Source: Dermacentor variabilis (Eukaryota; Arthropoda; Arachnida; Ixodida; Ixodidae). From it: a DNA stretch of 64,000 nucleotides. The position numbers and the translations under genes are program-made. Of this stretch, positions 36,782 to 50,900 are shown piece by piece. Below the pieces are notes generated by a model. The model had not been told where the DNA came from, made no database searches, and worked only from the letters and a program-made list of their open reading frames with translations. The first letter of the stretch is position 1, and the number at the start of each line of letters is the position of its first letter. The stretch is taken from NCBI RefSeq assembly GCF_050947875.1, contig NC_134570.1, positions 225,975,265 through 226,039,264 on the forward strand. Reading direction: 5' to 3'.

Positions 36782-39250
36782 CTGCGGAAGAACTGCGTGC
36801 CAGCATTGATTCTTACAGTACACCGCAATATGAGACATGAGTAATGTTGTACCACGGTGTTTTTTAATTTTTTCTCATCCGCATGTTCAGATGCGACCCC
36901 CATGCTGCTTGAGATCCGCATATTTTTTTCCTTCCACGACTCGCCGTCGAATAAAGCTGAAACGCCAACTGCGGAAGAACTGCGTACCAACTTTGATTCC
37001 TAAATTTCACCGCAATATGAGACACGAGTATTGGTGTACAACGGCGTTCTATAATTTTTCTCAACCGCATGTTCAGATCCGGCCCCCATGCTGCTTGAGA
37101 TCCGCATTTATTCCTTCCACGACTCGCTGGAGTATAACACTGAAATGGCAACTGTGGAAGAATTGCGTGCCAACATTGATTCTTACAGTGAACCGCAATA
37201 TGAGACATGAGTACAGGTGTACAACTGCGTTTTATATTTTTTCTCAACCGCACGCTGAGATCCAACCCCCATGGTGCTTGAGATCGCCATATTTTTTTCC
37301 TTCCACGACTCGCTGTCGAATAACTTTGAAAGTTCAACTGCGGGAGAACTGCGTGCCAACATGGATTCTTACAGTGCACCGCAATATGAGACATGAGTAC
37401 TGGTCTACCACTGCGTTGTATAATTTTTTCTCTACCGCATGATCAGATCCGACCCCCAAGCTGCTTGAGATGCGCAAATATATTTTCCTTCCACCACTCG
37501 CCGGCGAATAACACTGAAAGGGCAACTGTGGAAGAACTGCATGCCAACATTGAATCTTATATTGCACCACAATATGAGACGAGAGTACTGGTGTACCACT
37601 GCGTTCTATAATTATTTGTCAACCGTATGTTAGGCTCCGAGCCCCATGCTGCTTGAGATCTGCATATTTTTTTTTCCTTCCACGACTCGCCGGCGAATAA
37701 CACTGAAATGCCAACTGCGGAAGAACTGTGTGCCAACATTGATTCTTACAGTGCACCGCAATATGAGACATGAGTACTGGTGTACCACTGCGCTTTATAA
37801 TTTTTGTATGAACCACAAAGTCAGTTCCGACCCCCACGCTGCTTGCGATCTACATATATTTTTCCTTCAAAGACTCGCTGGCGAATAACACTGAAAGGTC
37901 AACTGCGGGAGAACTGCGTGCCAACATTTATTCTTACAGTGCACCGCAATATGAGACATGAGTACTGGTGTACCACAGCGTTTTATAATTTTTTCTCAAC
38001 CGCGAGTTCAGATCCGACCCCCATGCTGCTTGAGATCCGTATATTTTTTCTCCTCCCACGACTCCCACGCGAATAACACTGAAAGAGCAACTGCGGAAGA
38101 ACTGCGTGCCAACATTGATCTTACAGTGCACCGCAATATGACACATTAGTACTGGTCTACCGCTGCGTTTTATCATTTTTTCTCAACCGCATGTTCTGAT
38201 CCGACGCCCAGACTGCTTGAGATCCGCATATTTTTGTTTCGTTCCACGACTCGCCGGCGAATAACACTGAAAGGGCAACTGTGGAAGAACTGCGTACCAA
38301 CATTGATTCTTTCAGTGCACCGCAATATGAGACATGTGTACTGGTGCACCACTGCGTTCTATAATTTTTTCTCAACCGCATGTTGAGATCCGACCCCCAC
38401 GCTGCCTTAGATCCGATATATTTTTTTCCTTCCATGACTCACCGGCGAATAACACTGAAAGGGCAACTGCGGAAGAATTGCGTGCCAACATTGATTCTGA
38501 CAGTGCACCGCCATATGAAACATAAGTAGTGGTGTACCACTGGGTTTTATCGTATTTTCTCAACACAATGTTCAGATCCATCCCCCATGCTGCTTGAGAT
38601 CCGCATATTTTTTCCTTCCGCGTCTCACCGGCGAATAACGCTGAAAAGGAACTGCGGAAGAACTGCTTGCCAACATTCATTCTGACCGTTAACCACAATA
38701 TGAGACATAAATACTGGTGTACCACTGCGTTTTATACCTTTTTCTAAACCGCATCTTGAGATGCGACCCCCATGCTCCTTGAGATCAGCATACTCCTTTT
38801 TCCTTCCACGACTCGCTGGCGAATAACACTGAAAGGGCAACTGCGGAAGAACTGCAAGCCAGCATTCTTTCCTACAGTGAACCGCAATATGAGACAAGAG
38901 TATTGGTGTACCACTGCGTTTTATATTTTTTCTCAACCGCACGTTGAGATCCGACCCCCATGGTGCTTGAGATCGCCATATTTTCTTTTCCTTCCACGAC
39001 TCCCTGTCGAATAACTCTGAAAGGTGAACTGCGAGACAACTGCGTGCCAACATTGATTCTTACAGTGCACCGCAATATGAGACATGAGTACTGGTGTACC
39101 ACAGCGTTTTATAATTTTTTCTCAACCGCAAGTTCAGATCCGACCCCCATGCTGCTTGAGATCCGCATATTTTTTCTCCTCCCACGACTCCCACGCGAAT
39201 AACACTGAAAGGGCAACTGCGGAAGAACTGCGTGCCAACATTGATCTTAC
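36782..39250. repeat. Second copy of the 31,536-34,000 satellite block
   Basis: Colinear at an offset of 5,246 bp near the left edge and 5,254 bp further right. The change reflects whole-monomer and small indels. It contains the diagnostic CACGCTGCTTGCGATC and TTTTTGTTTCGTTCC monomers in the same order. Confidence 0.82.
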
Positions 39251-42200
39251 AGTGCACCGCAATATGACACATGAGTACTGGTCTACCGCTGCGTTCTATA
39301 ATTATTTTTCAACCGTATGTTAGGCTCCGAGCCCCATGCTGCTTGAGATCTGCATATTTTTTTCCTTCCACGACTCGCCGGCGAATAACACTGAAATGTC
39401 AACTGCGGAAGAACTGTGTGCCAACATTGATTCTTACAGTGCACCGCAATATGAGACATGAGTACTGGTGTACCACTGCGTTTTATAATTTTTTCTCAAC
39501 CGCAAGGTCAGATCCGACCCCCATGCTGCTTGAGATCCACATATTTTTTTTCCTTCAACCACTCGCTGGCGAATAACACTGAAAGGTCAACTGCGGGAGA
39601 ACTGCGTGCCAACATTGATTCTTACAGTGCACCGCAATATGAGACATAAGTACTGGTGTACGACTGGGTGTTATCGTATTTTCTCAACCGAGTGTTCAGA
39701 TCGCACCCCCATGCTGCTTGAGATCCGCATATTTTTTCCTTCCGCGACTCACCGGCGAATAGCGCTGAAAAGGAACTGCGGAAGAACTGCTTGCCAACAT
39801 TCATTCTGACCGTGAACCACATTATGAGACATAAGTACTGGTGTACCACTGCGTTTTAAACCTTTTTCTAAACCGCATGTTGAGATGCGACCCCCATGCT
39901 CCTTGAGATCCGCATTTATTCCTTCCACGACTCGCTGGAGAATAACACAGAAAGGGCAACTGCGGAAGAACTGCGTGCCAACATTGATTCTTACAGTGCA
40001 CCGCAATATGAGTCATGAGTACTGGTGTACCACAGCGTTTTACAATTTTTTCTCAACCACAAGTTCAGATCCGACCCCCATGCTGCTTGAGATCCGCATA
40101 TCTTTTCTCCTACCACGACTCCAACGCGAATAACACTGAAAGGGCAACTGCGGAAGAACTGCATGCCAACATTGATCTTACAGTGCACCGCAATATGACA
40201 CATTAGTACTGGTCTACCGCTGCGTTTTATAATTTTTTCTCAACCGCATGTTCTGATCCGACGCCCAGTCTGCTTGAGATCCGCATATTTTTTTTTCATT
40301 CCACGACTCGCCGGCGAATAACACTGAAACGGCAACTGTGGAAGAACTGCGTACCAACATTGATTCTTTCAGTGCACCGCAATATGAGACATGTGTACTG
40401 GTGTACCACTGCGTTCTATAATTTTTTCTCAACCGCATGTTGAGATCCGACCCCCATGCTGCTTGAGATCGCCATATTTTTTTCCTTTCACGGCTTGCCG
40501 GCGTATAACTCTGAAAGGGCAACTGCGGAAGAACTGCGTGCCAACACTGATTCTTACAGTGCACCGCAATATGACACATTAGTACTGGTCTACCGCTGCG
40601 TTTTATAATTTTTTCTCAACCGCATGTTCTGATCCGACGCCCAGGCTGCTTGAGATCCGCATATTTTTTTTCATTCCACGACTCGCCGGCGAATAACACT
40701 GAAAGGGCAACTGTGGAAGAACTGCGTACCAACATTGATTCTTTCAGTGCACCGCAATATGAGACATCTGTACTGGTGTACCACTGCGTTCTATAATTTT
40801 TTCTCAACCGCATGTTGAGATCCGACCCCCACGCTGCCTTAAATCCGATATATTTTTTTCCTTCCATGACTCACCGGCGAATAACACTGAAAGGGCAACT
40901 GCGGAAGAATTGCGTGCCAACATTGATTCTGACAGTGCGCCGCCATATGAGACATAAGTGCTGGTGTACCACTGGGTTTTGTCGTATTTTCTCAACCGAA
41001 TGTTCAGATCAAACCCCAATGCTGCTTGAGATCCGCATTTATTCCTTCCACGACTCGCTGGTGAATAACACTGAAATGGCAACTGTGGAAGAATTGCGTG
41101 TCAACATTGATTCTTACAGTGCACCGTAATATGAGACATGAGTACAGGTGTGGCACGGCGTTCTATAATTTCTTCTCAACCGCATATTCTGATCCGACCC
41201 CCATGCTGCTTGAGATCTGCATATTTTTTTCCTTCCAAGACGCGCTGGCGAATAACACTGAAAGGGCAACTGCGGAAGAACTGCGTGCCAACATAGATTC
41301 TTACAGTGCACCGCAATATGAGACATGAGTACTGGTGTACCACTGCGTTCTATTATTTTTTTCTCAACCGCATATTGAGATCCGCCCCCATGCTGCTTGA
41401 AATCAGCATATTTATTTTTGCTTCCACGACTCGCTGGCGAATAACACTGAAAGGGCAACTGCGGAAGAACTGCGCGCCAACATTGATTCTTACAGTGCAC
41501 CGCAATATGAGACATGAGTACTATGTTACCACTGCCTTCTATAATTATTTTTCAACTGCATGTTAGGCTCCGAGCCCCATGCTGCTTGAGATCTGCATAT
41601 TTTTTTTCCTTCCAAGTCTCGCCGACGAATAACACTGAAATGCCAACTGCGGAAGAACTGTGTGCCAACATTGATTCTTACAGTGCACCGGAATATGAGA
41701 CATGAGTACTGGTGTACCACTGCGTTTTATAAATTTTTCTCAACGGCAAGGTCAGATCCGACCCCCATGCTGCTTGAGATCCACATATTTTTTTTCCTTC
41801 AACCTCTCGCTGGCGAATAACACTTAAAGGGCAACTGCGGAAGAACTGCGTGACAACATTGATTCTTACAGTGCACCGCAATATGAGACATGAGTACTAG
41901 GGTACCACTGCGTTCTATAGTTATTTTTCAACCGCATGTTGAGCTCCGAGCCCCATGCTGCTTGAGATCTGCATATCTTTTTTTCCTACCACGACTCGCC
42001 GGCGAATAACACTGAAATGCCAACTGCGGACGAACTGTGTGCCAACATTGATTCTTACAGTGCACCGCAATATGAGACATGAGTACTGGTGTACCACTGC
42101 GTTTTATAAATTTTTCGCAACCGCAAGGTTAGATCCGACCCCCATGCTGCTTGAGATCCACATATTTTTTTTTTCCTTCAAAGACTCGCTGGCGAATAAC

Positions 42201-44231
42201 ACTGAAATGGCAACTGCGGTAGAACTGTGTGCCAACATTGATTCTTACAGTGCACCGCAATATGAGACAGGTGTACTGGTGTAACACGGCGTTTTATAAT
42301 TTTTTCTCATCCGCATGTTGAATGCGACCCCCATGCTGCTTGAGATCCGCATATTTTTTTTCGTTCAAGCACTCGCTGGCGAGTAACACTGAAAGGGCAA
42401 CTGTGGAAGAACTGCGTGGAAACATTGATTCTTACAGTGCACCGCAATATTAGATATGAGTACTGGTGTACCACTGCATTCTATTATTTTTTCTCAACCG
42501 CATATGCAGATCCGACCCCCATGCTGCTTGAGATCCGCATATATTTTTTGCTTCCACGACTCGCTGGCGAATAACACTGAAATGCCAACTGCGGACGAAC
42601 TGTGTGACGACATTAATTCTTACAGTGCACCGCAATATGAGACATGAGTACTGGTGTACCACTGCGTTCTATTATTTTTTTCTCAACCGCATATTGAGAT
42701 CCGACCCCCATGCTGCTTGAGATCCGCACATTTTTTTTGCTTCCACGACTCGCTGGCGAATAACACTGAGAGGGCAACTCGGAAGAACTGCTAGCCAGCA
42801 TTGTTTCTTACAGTGCACCGCAATATGAGACATGAGTACCGGAGTAGCAGTGAGTTTTATATTTTTTCTCAACCGCACGTTGAGATCCAACCCCCATGAT
42901 GCTTGAGATCGCCATATTTTTTTCCTTTCACGACTCGCCGGCGTATAACTCTGAAAGGGCAACTGCGGGAGAACTGCGTGCCAACATTGATTCTTAAAGT
43001 GGACCGAAATATGAGACATCAGTACTGGTGTGCCAGTGCGTTTTATAAGATTTTCTCATCGGCATGTTGAGATGCGACCCCCATGCTGCTTGAGATCCGC
43101 ATATTTTTTTCATCCACGACTCGCCGGCGAATAACACTGAAAGGGCAACTGCGGAAGAACTGCGTGCCAACATTGATCTTGTAGTGCACCGCAATATGAG
43201 ACAAGAGTACTGGTGTACCACGGCGTATTATAATTTTTTCTCAACCGCATGTTCAGATCCGACCCCCATGCTCCTTGAGATCCGCATATTTTTTTACTTC
43301 CACGACTCGCCGGCGAAAAACACTAAAAGAGCAGATGCGGAAGAACTGCGTGCCAGCATTGATTCTTACAGTGCACCGCAATATGAGACACGAGTACTGG
43401 TGTACCATTGCGCTTTATAATTTTTCCCCAACCGCAAGTTCAGATCCGACCCCCATGCTGCTTGAGATCCACATATTTTCTTCCTTCAAAGACTCGCTGG
43501 CGAATAACACTGAAAGGTCAACTGCGGGAGAACTGCGTGCCAACATTGATTCTTACAGTGCACCGCAATATGAGACATGAGTACTGGTGTACCACAGCGT
43601 TTTATAATTTTTTCTCAACCGCAAGTTCAGATCCGACCCCCATGCTGCTTGAGATCCGCATATTTTTTCTCCTCCCACGACTCCCACGCGAATAACACTG
43701 AAAGGGCAACTGCGGAAGAACTGCGTGCCAACATTAATATTACAGTGCACCGTAACATGACACATTAGTACTGGTCTACCGCTGCGTTTTATAATTTTTT
43801 CTCAACTGCATGTTCTGATCCGACCCCCATGCTGCTTGAGATCCGCATATTTTTTCTCCTCCCACGACTCCCACGCGAATAACACTGAAAGGGCAACTGC
43901 GGAAGAACTGCGTGCCAACATCGATCTTACAGTGCACCGCAATATGACACATGAGTACTGGTCTACCACTGCGTTGTATAATTCTTTCTCTACCGCATGA
44001 TCAGATCCGACCCCCATGTTGCTTGAAATGCGCAAATATTTTCTTCCTTCCACCACTCGCCGGCGAATAACACTGAAAGGGCAACTGCGGAAGAACTGCG
44101 TGCCAACATTGACTCTTATAGTGCACCGCAATATGAGACGAGAGTACTGGTGTACCACTGCGTTTTATAATTTTTTCTCAACCGCATGTTCAAATCCGAC
44201 CCCCATGCTGCTTGAGATCCGCTTATTTTTT

Positions 44232-44609
44232 CCTTCCACGTCTCGCCGGCGAATAACACTGAAATGGCAACTGCGGAAGAACTGCGTGGCAACATTGATT
44301 CTTACAGTGCACCGCAACATGAGACATGAGTACTGGTGTACCACTGCGTTCTATTATTTTTTCTCAACCGCATATGTAGATCCGACCTCCATGCTGCTTG
44401 AGATCCGCATATAATTTTTTGCTTCCACGACTCGCTGGCGAATAACATTGAAAGGGCAACTGCGGAAGAACTGCGTGCCAACATTGCTTCTTACAGTGCA
44501 CCGCAATATGAGACATGAGTACTAGGGTACCACTGCGTTCTATAGTTATTTTTCAACCGCATGTTGAGCTCCGAGCCCCATGGTGCTTGAGATCTGCATA
44601 TCTTTTTTT
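44232..44609. repeat. Two-monomer tandem duplication, copy 1 (378 bp)
   Basis: A dimer with the private variants CATATGTAGATCCGACCTCC and ATATAATTTTTTGCTTCC is followed at once by a near-identical dimer. Confidence 0.85.
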
Positions 44610-44987
44610 CCTTCCACGTCTCGCCGGCGAATAACACTGAAATGGCAACTGCGGAAGAACTGCGTGGCAACATTGATTCTTACAGTGCACCGCAATATGA
44701 GACATGAGTACTGGTGTACCACTGCGTTCTATTATTTTTTCTCAACCGCATATGTAGATCCGACCTCCATGCTGCTTGAGATCCGCATATAATTTTTTGC
44801 TTCCACGACTCGCTGGCGAATAACATTGAAAGGGCAACTGCGGAAGAACTGCGTGCCAACATTGCTTCTTACAGTGCACCGCAATATGAGACATGAGTAC
44901 TAGGGTACCACTGCGTTCTATAGTTATTTTTCAACCGCATGTTGAGCTCCGAGCCCCATGGTGCTTGAGATCTGCATATCTTTTTTT
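44610..44987. repeat. Two-monomer tandem duplication, copy 2 (378 bp)
   Basis: Repeats 44,232-44,609 with very few differences (for example GCAATATGAG against GCAACATGAG), a recent small unequal exchange. Confidence 0.85.
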
Positions 44988-47900
44988 CCTTCCACGACTC
45001 GCTGGCGAATAACACTGAAAGCGCAACTGCGGTAGAACTGCGTGACAATAATTCCTACAGTGCACCGCAATATGAGACATGAGTACTTGTGTACCACTGC
45101 TTTCTATTATTTTTTTCTCAAAAACATATTCAGATCCGACCCCCATGCTGCTTGAGATCGCCATATTTTTTTCCTTTCACGGCTTGCCGGCGTATAACTC
45201 TGAAAGGGCAACTGCGGAAGAACTGCGTGCCAACATTGATTCTTAAAGTGGACCGCAATATGAGACATCAGTACTGGTGTGCCAGTGCGTTTTATAAGAT
45301 CTTCTCATCGGCATGTTTAGATGCGACCCCCATGCTGCTTGAGATCCGCACATTTTTTCCTTCCACGACTCGCCGGCGAATAAAACTGAAAGGGCAACTG
45401 CGGAGGAACTGCGTGCCAACATTGATTCTTACAGTGCTCCGCAATATGAGACTCGAGTACTGGTGTACCACTGCGTTTTATAATTTTTCCTCAACCGCAC
45501 GTTCAGGTCGGACCCCCATGCTGCTTTAGATCCGCATATTTTTTTTCCTTCCACGACCCGCTATCGAATAACACTGCAAGGGCAACTGCGGAAGAACTGC
45601 GTACCAACGTTCATTCTTACAGTTCACCGCAATATGAGACATGAGTACTGGTGTACAACGGCGTTTTCTAATTTTTTCACAACCGCATGTTCTAATCCGA
45701 CCCCTATGCTGCTTGAGATCCGCATATTTTTTTCATCCACGACTCGCCGGCGAATAACACTGAAAGGGCAACTGCGGAAGAACTGCATGCCAACATTGAT
45801 CTTGTAGTGCACCGCAATATGAGACAAGAGTACTGGTGTACCACGGCGTATTATAATTTTTTCTCAACCGCATGTTCAGATCCGACCCCCATGCTCCTTG
45901 AGATCCGCATATTTTTTTCCTTCCACGACTCGCCGGCGAAAAACACCAAAAGAGCAGCTGCGGAAGAACTGCGTGCCAGCATTGATTCTTACAGTGCACC
46001 GCAATATGAGACACGAGTACTGGTGTACCACAGCGTTTTATAATTTTTTCTCAACCGCAAGTTCAGATCCGACACCCATGCTGCTTGAGATCCCCATATT
46101 TTTTCTCCTCCCACGACTCCCACGCGAATAACACTGAAAGGGCAACTGCGGAAGAACTGCGTGCCAACATCAATATTACAGTGCACCGTAATATGACACA
46201 TTAGTACTGGTCTACCGCTGCGTTTTATAATTTTTTCTCAACCGCATGTTCTGATCCGACGCCCAGGCTGCTTGAGATCCGAATATTTTTTTTTTCATTC
46301 CGCGACTCGCTGGCGAATAACACTGAAAGGGCAACTGTGGAAGAACTGCGTACCAACATTGATTCTTTCAGTGCACCGCAATATGAGACATCTGTACTGG
46401 TGTACCACTGCATTTTATAATTTTTTCTCAACCGCATGTTGAGATCCGACCCCCACGGTGCCTTAGATCCGATATATTTTTTTTCCTTCCATGAGTCACC
46501 GGCGAATAACACTGAAAGGGCAACTGCGGAAGAATTTCGTGCCAACATTGATTCTGACAGTGCACCGCCATATGAGACATAAGTACTGGTGTACCACTGG
46601 GTTTTATCGTATTTTCTCAACCGAATGTTCAGATCCAACCCCCATGCTGCTTGAGATCAGCATATTTTTTCCTTCCGCGACTCACCGGCGAATAGCGCTG
46701 AAAAGGAACTGCGGAAGAACTGCTTGCCTACATTCATTCTGACCGTGAACCACAATATGAGACATAAGTACTGGTGTACCACTGAGTTTTATACCTTTTT
46801 CTAAACCGCACGTTGAGATCCGACCCCCATGCTGCTTGAGATCCGCATATTTTTTCTCCTCCCACGACTCCCACGCGAATAACACTGAAAGGGCAACTGC
46901 GGAAGAACTGCGTGCCAACATTGACTCTTATAGTGCACCGCAATATGAGACGAGAGTACTGGTGTACCACTGCGTTTTATAATTTTTTCTCAACCGCATG
47001 TTCAAATCCGACCCCCATGCTGCTTGAGATCCGCTTATTTTTTCCTTCCACGTCTCGCCGGCGAATAACACTGAAAGGGCAACTGCGGAAGAACTGCGTG
47101 GCAACATTGATTCTTACAGTGCACCGCAATATGAGACATGAGTACTGGTGTACCACTGCGTTCTATTATTTTTTCTCAACCGCATATGCAGATCCAACCT
47201 CCATGCTGCTTGAGATCCGCATATAATTTTTTGCTTCCACGACTCGCTGGCGAATAACATTGAAAGGGCAACTGCGGAAGAACTGCGTGCCAACATTGCT
47301 TCTTACAGTGCACCGCAATATGAGACATGAGTACTAGGGCACCACTGCGTTCTATAGTTATTTTTCAACCGCATGTTGAGCTCCGAGCCCCATGGTGCTT
47401 GAGATCTGCATATCTTTTTTTCCTTCCACGACTCGCCGGCAAATAACACTGAAATGCCAACTGCGGACGAACTGTGTGCCAACATTGATTCTTACAGTGC
47501 ACCGCAATATGAGACATGAGTACTGGTGTACCAGTGCGTTTTATAAATTTTTCTCAACCGTAAGGTCAGATCCGACCCCCATGCTGCTTGAGATCCACAT
47601 ATTTTTTTCCTTCAAAGACTCGCTGGCGAATAACACTGAAAGGGCAACTGCGGTAGAACTGCGTGACAATATTAATTCTTACACTGCACCGCAATATGAG
47701 ACATGAGTACTTGTGTACCACTGCGTTCTATTATTTTTTTCTCAACCACTTATTGAGATCCGACCCCCATGCTGCTTGAGATCGCCATATTTTTTTCCTT
47801 TCACGGCTTGCCGGCGTATAACTCTGAAAGGGCAACTGCGGAAGAACTGCGTGCCAACATTGATTCTTAAGGTGGACCGCAATATGAGACATCAGTACTG

Positions 47901-50900
47901 GTGTGCCAGAGCGTTTTATAAGATTTTCTCATCGGCATGTTGAGATGCGACCCCCATGCTGCTTGAGATCCGCACATTTTTTCCTTCCACGACTCGCCGG
48001 CGAATAAAACTGAAAGGGCAACTGCGGAGGAACTGCGTGCCAACATTGATTCTTACAGTGCACCGCAATATGAGACTCGAGTACTGGTGTACCACTGCGT
48101 TTTATAATTTTTCCTCAACCGCACGTTCAGATCGGACCCCCATGCTGCTTTAGATCCGCATATTTTGTTTCCTTCCACGACTCGCTATCGAATAACACTG
48201 AAAGGGCAACTGCGGGAGAACTGCGTGCCAACATTGATTCTTACAGTGCACTGCAATATGAGACATGAGTACTGGGGTACCACTGCGTTTTATAATTTTT
48301 TCTCAACCGCAAGTTCAGATCCGACCCCCATGCTGCTTGAGATCCGCATATTTTTTCTCCTCCCACGACTCCCACGCGAATAACACTGAAAGGGCAACTG
48401 CGGAAGAACTGCGTGCCAGGATTGATTCTTACAGTGCACCGCAATATGTGACATGAGTAATGGTGTACCACGGCGTTTTATAATTTTTTCTCATCCGCAT
48501 GTTGAGATGCGACCCCCATGCTGCTTGAGATCCGCATATTTTTTTCCTTCCACGACTCCCACACGAATAACACTGAAAGGGCAACTGCGGATGAACTGCA
48601 TGCCAACAATGATCTTACAGTGCACCGCAATATGGCACATGAGTGCTGGTGTACCAGGGCGTTTTATAATTTTTTCTCAACCGCATGTTCAGATCCCACC
48701 CCTATGCTGCTTGAGATCGGCATATTTTTTTTCCTTCAACGACTTGCTGGCGAATAACACTGAAAGGGCAACTGCGGAAGAACTGTGTGCCAACATTGAT
48801 TCTTACAGTGCACCGCAATATGAGACAGGTGTACTGGTGTAACACGGCGTTTTATAATTTTTTCTCAACCGCATATGCAGATCCGACCCCCATGCTGCTT
48901 GAGATCCGCATATATTTTTTTGCTTCCACGGCTCGCTGGCGAATAACACTGAAATGCCAACTGCGGACGAACTGTGTGACAACATTAATTCTTACAGTGC
49001 ACCGCAATATGAGACATGAGTACTGGTGTACCACTGCGTTCTATTATTTTTTTCGCAACCGCATATTGAGATCCGACCCCCATGGTGCTTGAGATCACAA
49101 TATTTTTTTTCCTTTCACGACTCGCCGGCGTATAACACTGAAAGGGCAACTGCGGGAGAACTGCGTGCCAACATTGATTCTTAAAGTGGACCGAAATATG
49201 AGACATCAGTACTGGTGTGCCAGTGCGTTTTATAAGATTTTCTCATCGGCATGTTGAGATGCGACCCCCATGCTGCTTGAGATCCGCATATTTTTTTCCT
49301 TTCACGACTCGCCGGCGAATAACACTGAAAGGGCAACTGCGGTAGAACTGCGTGCCAACTTTGATTCTTACAGTGCACCGCAATATGAGACACGAGTACT
49401 GGTGTACCACTGCGTTTTATAATTTTTCCTCAACCGCAAGTTCAGGTCGGACCCCCATGCTGCTTTAGATCCGCATATTTTTTTCCTTCCACGACTCGCT
49501 ATCGAATAACACTGAAAGGGCAACTGCGGAAGAACTGAGTGCCAACATTGACTCTTATAGTCCACCGCAATATGAGACATGAGTACTGGTGTACCACTGC
49601 GTTTTATAATTTTTTCTCAACCGCATGTTCAGATCCGACCCCCATGCTGCTTGAGATCCGCATATTTTTTCCCTTACACGACTCGCCGTCGAATAACACT
49701 GAAAAAGCAACTGCGGAAGAACTGCGTATAAACCTTCATTGTTACAGTTACCGCAATATGAGACACGAGTACTGGTGTACAACGGCGTTTTATAATGTTT
49801 TCTCAACCGCATGTTCAGATCCGTCCCCCATGCTGCTTGTGATGCGCATATTTTTTTCATTTCACTACTTGCCGGCGTATAACTCTAAAAGGGCAACTGC
49901 GGGAGAACTGCGTGCCAACATTGATTCTTACAGTGCACCGCATTATGAGACATGAGTACTGGTGTTCCACTCCGTTTTATAATTTTTTCTCAACCGCAAG
50001 TTCAGATCCGACCCCCATGCTGCTTGACATCCGCATATTTTTTCTCCTCCCACGATTCCCACGCGAATAACACTGATAGGGCAACTGCGGAAGAACTGCG
50101 TGCCAGCATTTATTCTTACAGTGCACCGCAATATGAGACATGAGTAATGGTGTACCACGGCGTTTTATAATTTTTTCTCATGCACATGTTGAGATGCGAC
50201 CCCTATGCTGCTTGAGATCCGCATATTTTTTTCCTTCCACCACTCGCCGGCGAATGACACTGAAAGGGCAACTGCAGAAGAACTGCTAGCAAACATTGAT
50301 TCTTACAGTGCAGGGCAATATGAGACATGAGTAATGGTGTACCACGATGTTTTATAATTTTTTCTCATCCGCATGTTGAGATGGGCCCCCATGCTGCTTG
50401 AGATCCGCGTATTTTTTTTCCTTCCACGACTCGCCGTCGAATAACGCTGAAATGCCAACTGCGGAAGAGCTGCGTTCCAACCTTCATTCTTACAGTTCAC
50501 CGCAATATGAGACACGAGTACTGATGTACCACGATGTTTTATGATTTTTCCTCAACCGGTTGTTCAGATCCGGCCCCCATGCTGCTTGAGATCCGCAAAT
50601 CTTTTTTTTTCCTTCCACGACTAGCCGGCGAATAACACTGAAAGGGCAACTGCGGAAGAACTGCGTGCCAGCATTGATTCTTACAGTGCACCGCAATATG
50701 AGACATGAGTAATGTTGTACCACGGTGTTTTATAATTTTTTCTCATCCGCATGTTGTGATGCGACCCCCATGCTGCTTGAGTTCCGCATATTTTTTTCCT
50801 TCCACGACTCGCCGTCGAATAAAGCTGAAACGCCAACTGCGGAAGAACTGCGTGCCAACTTTGATTCTTAAAGTTCACCGCAATATGTGACACGAGTATT

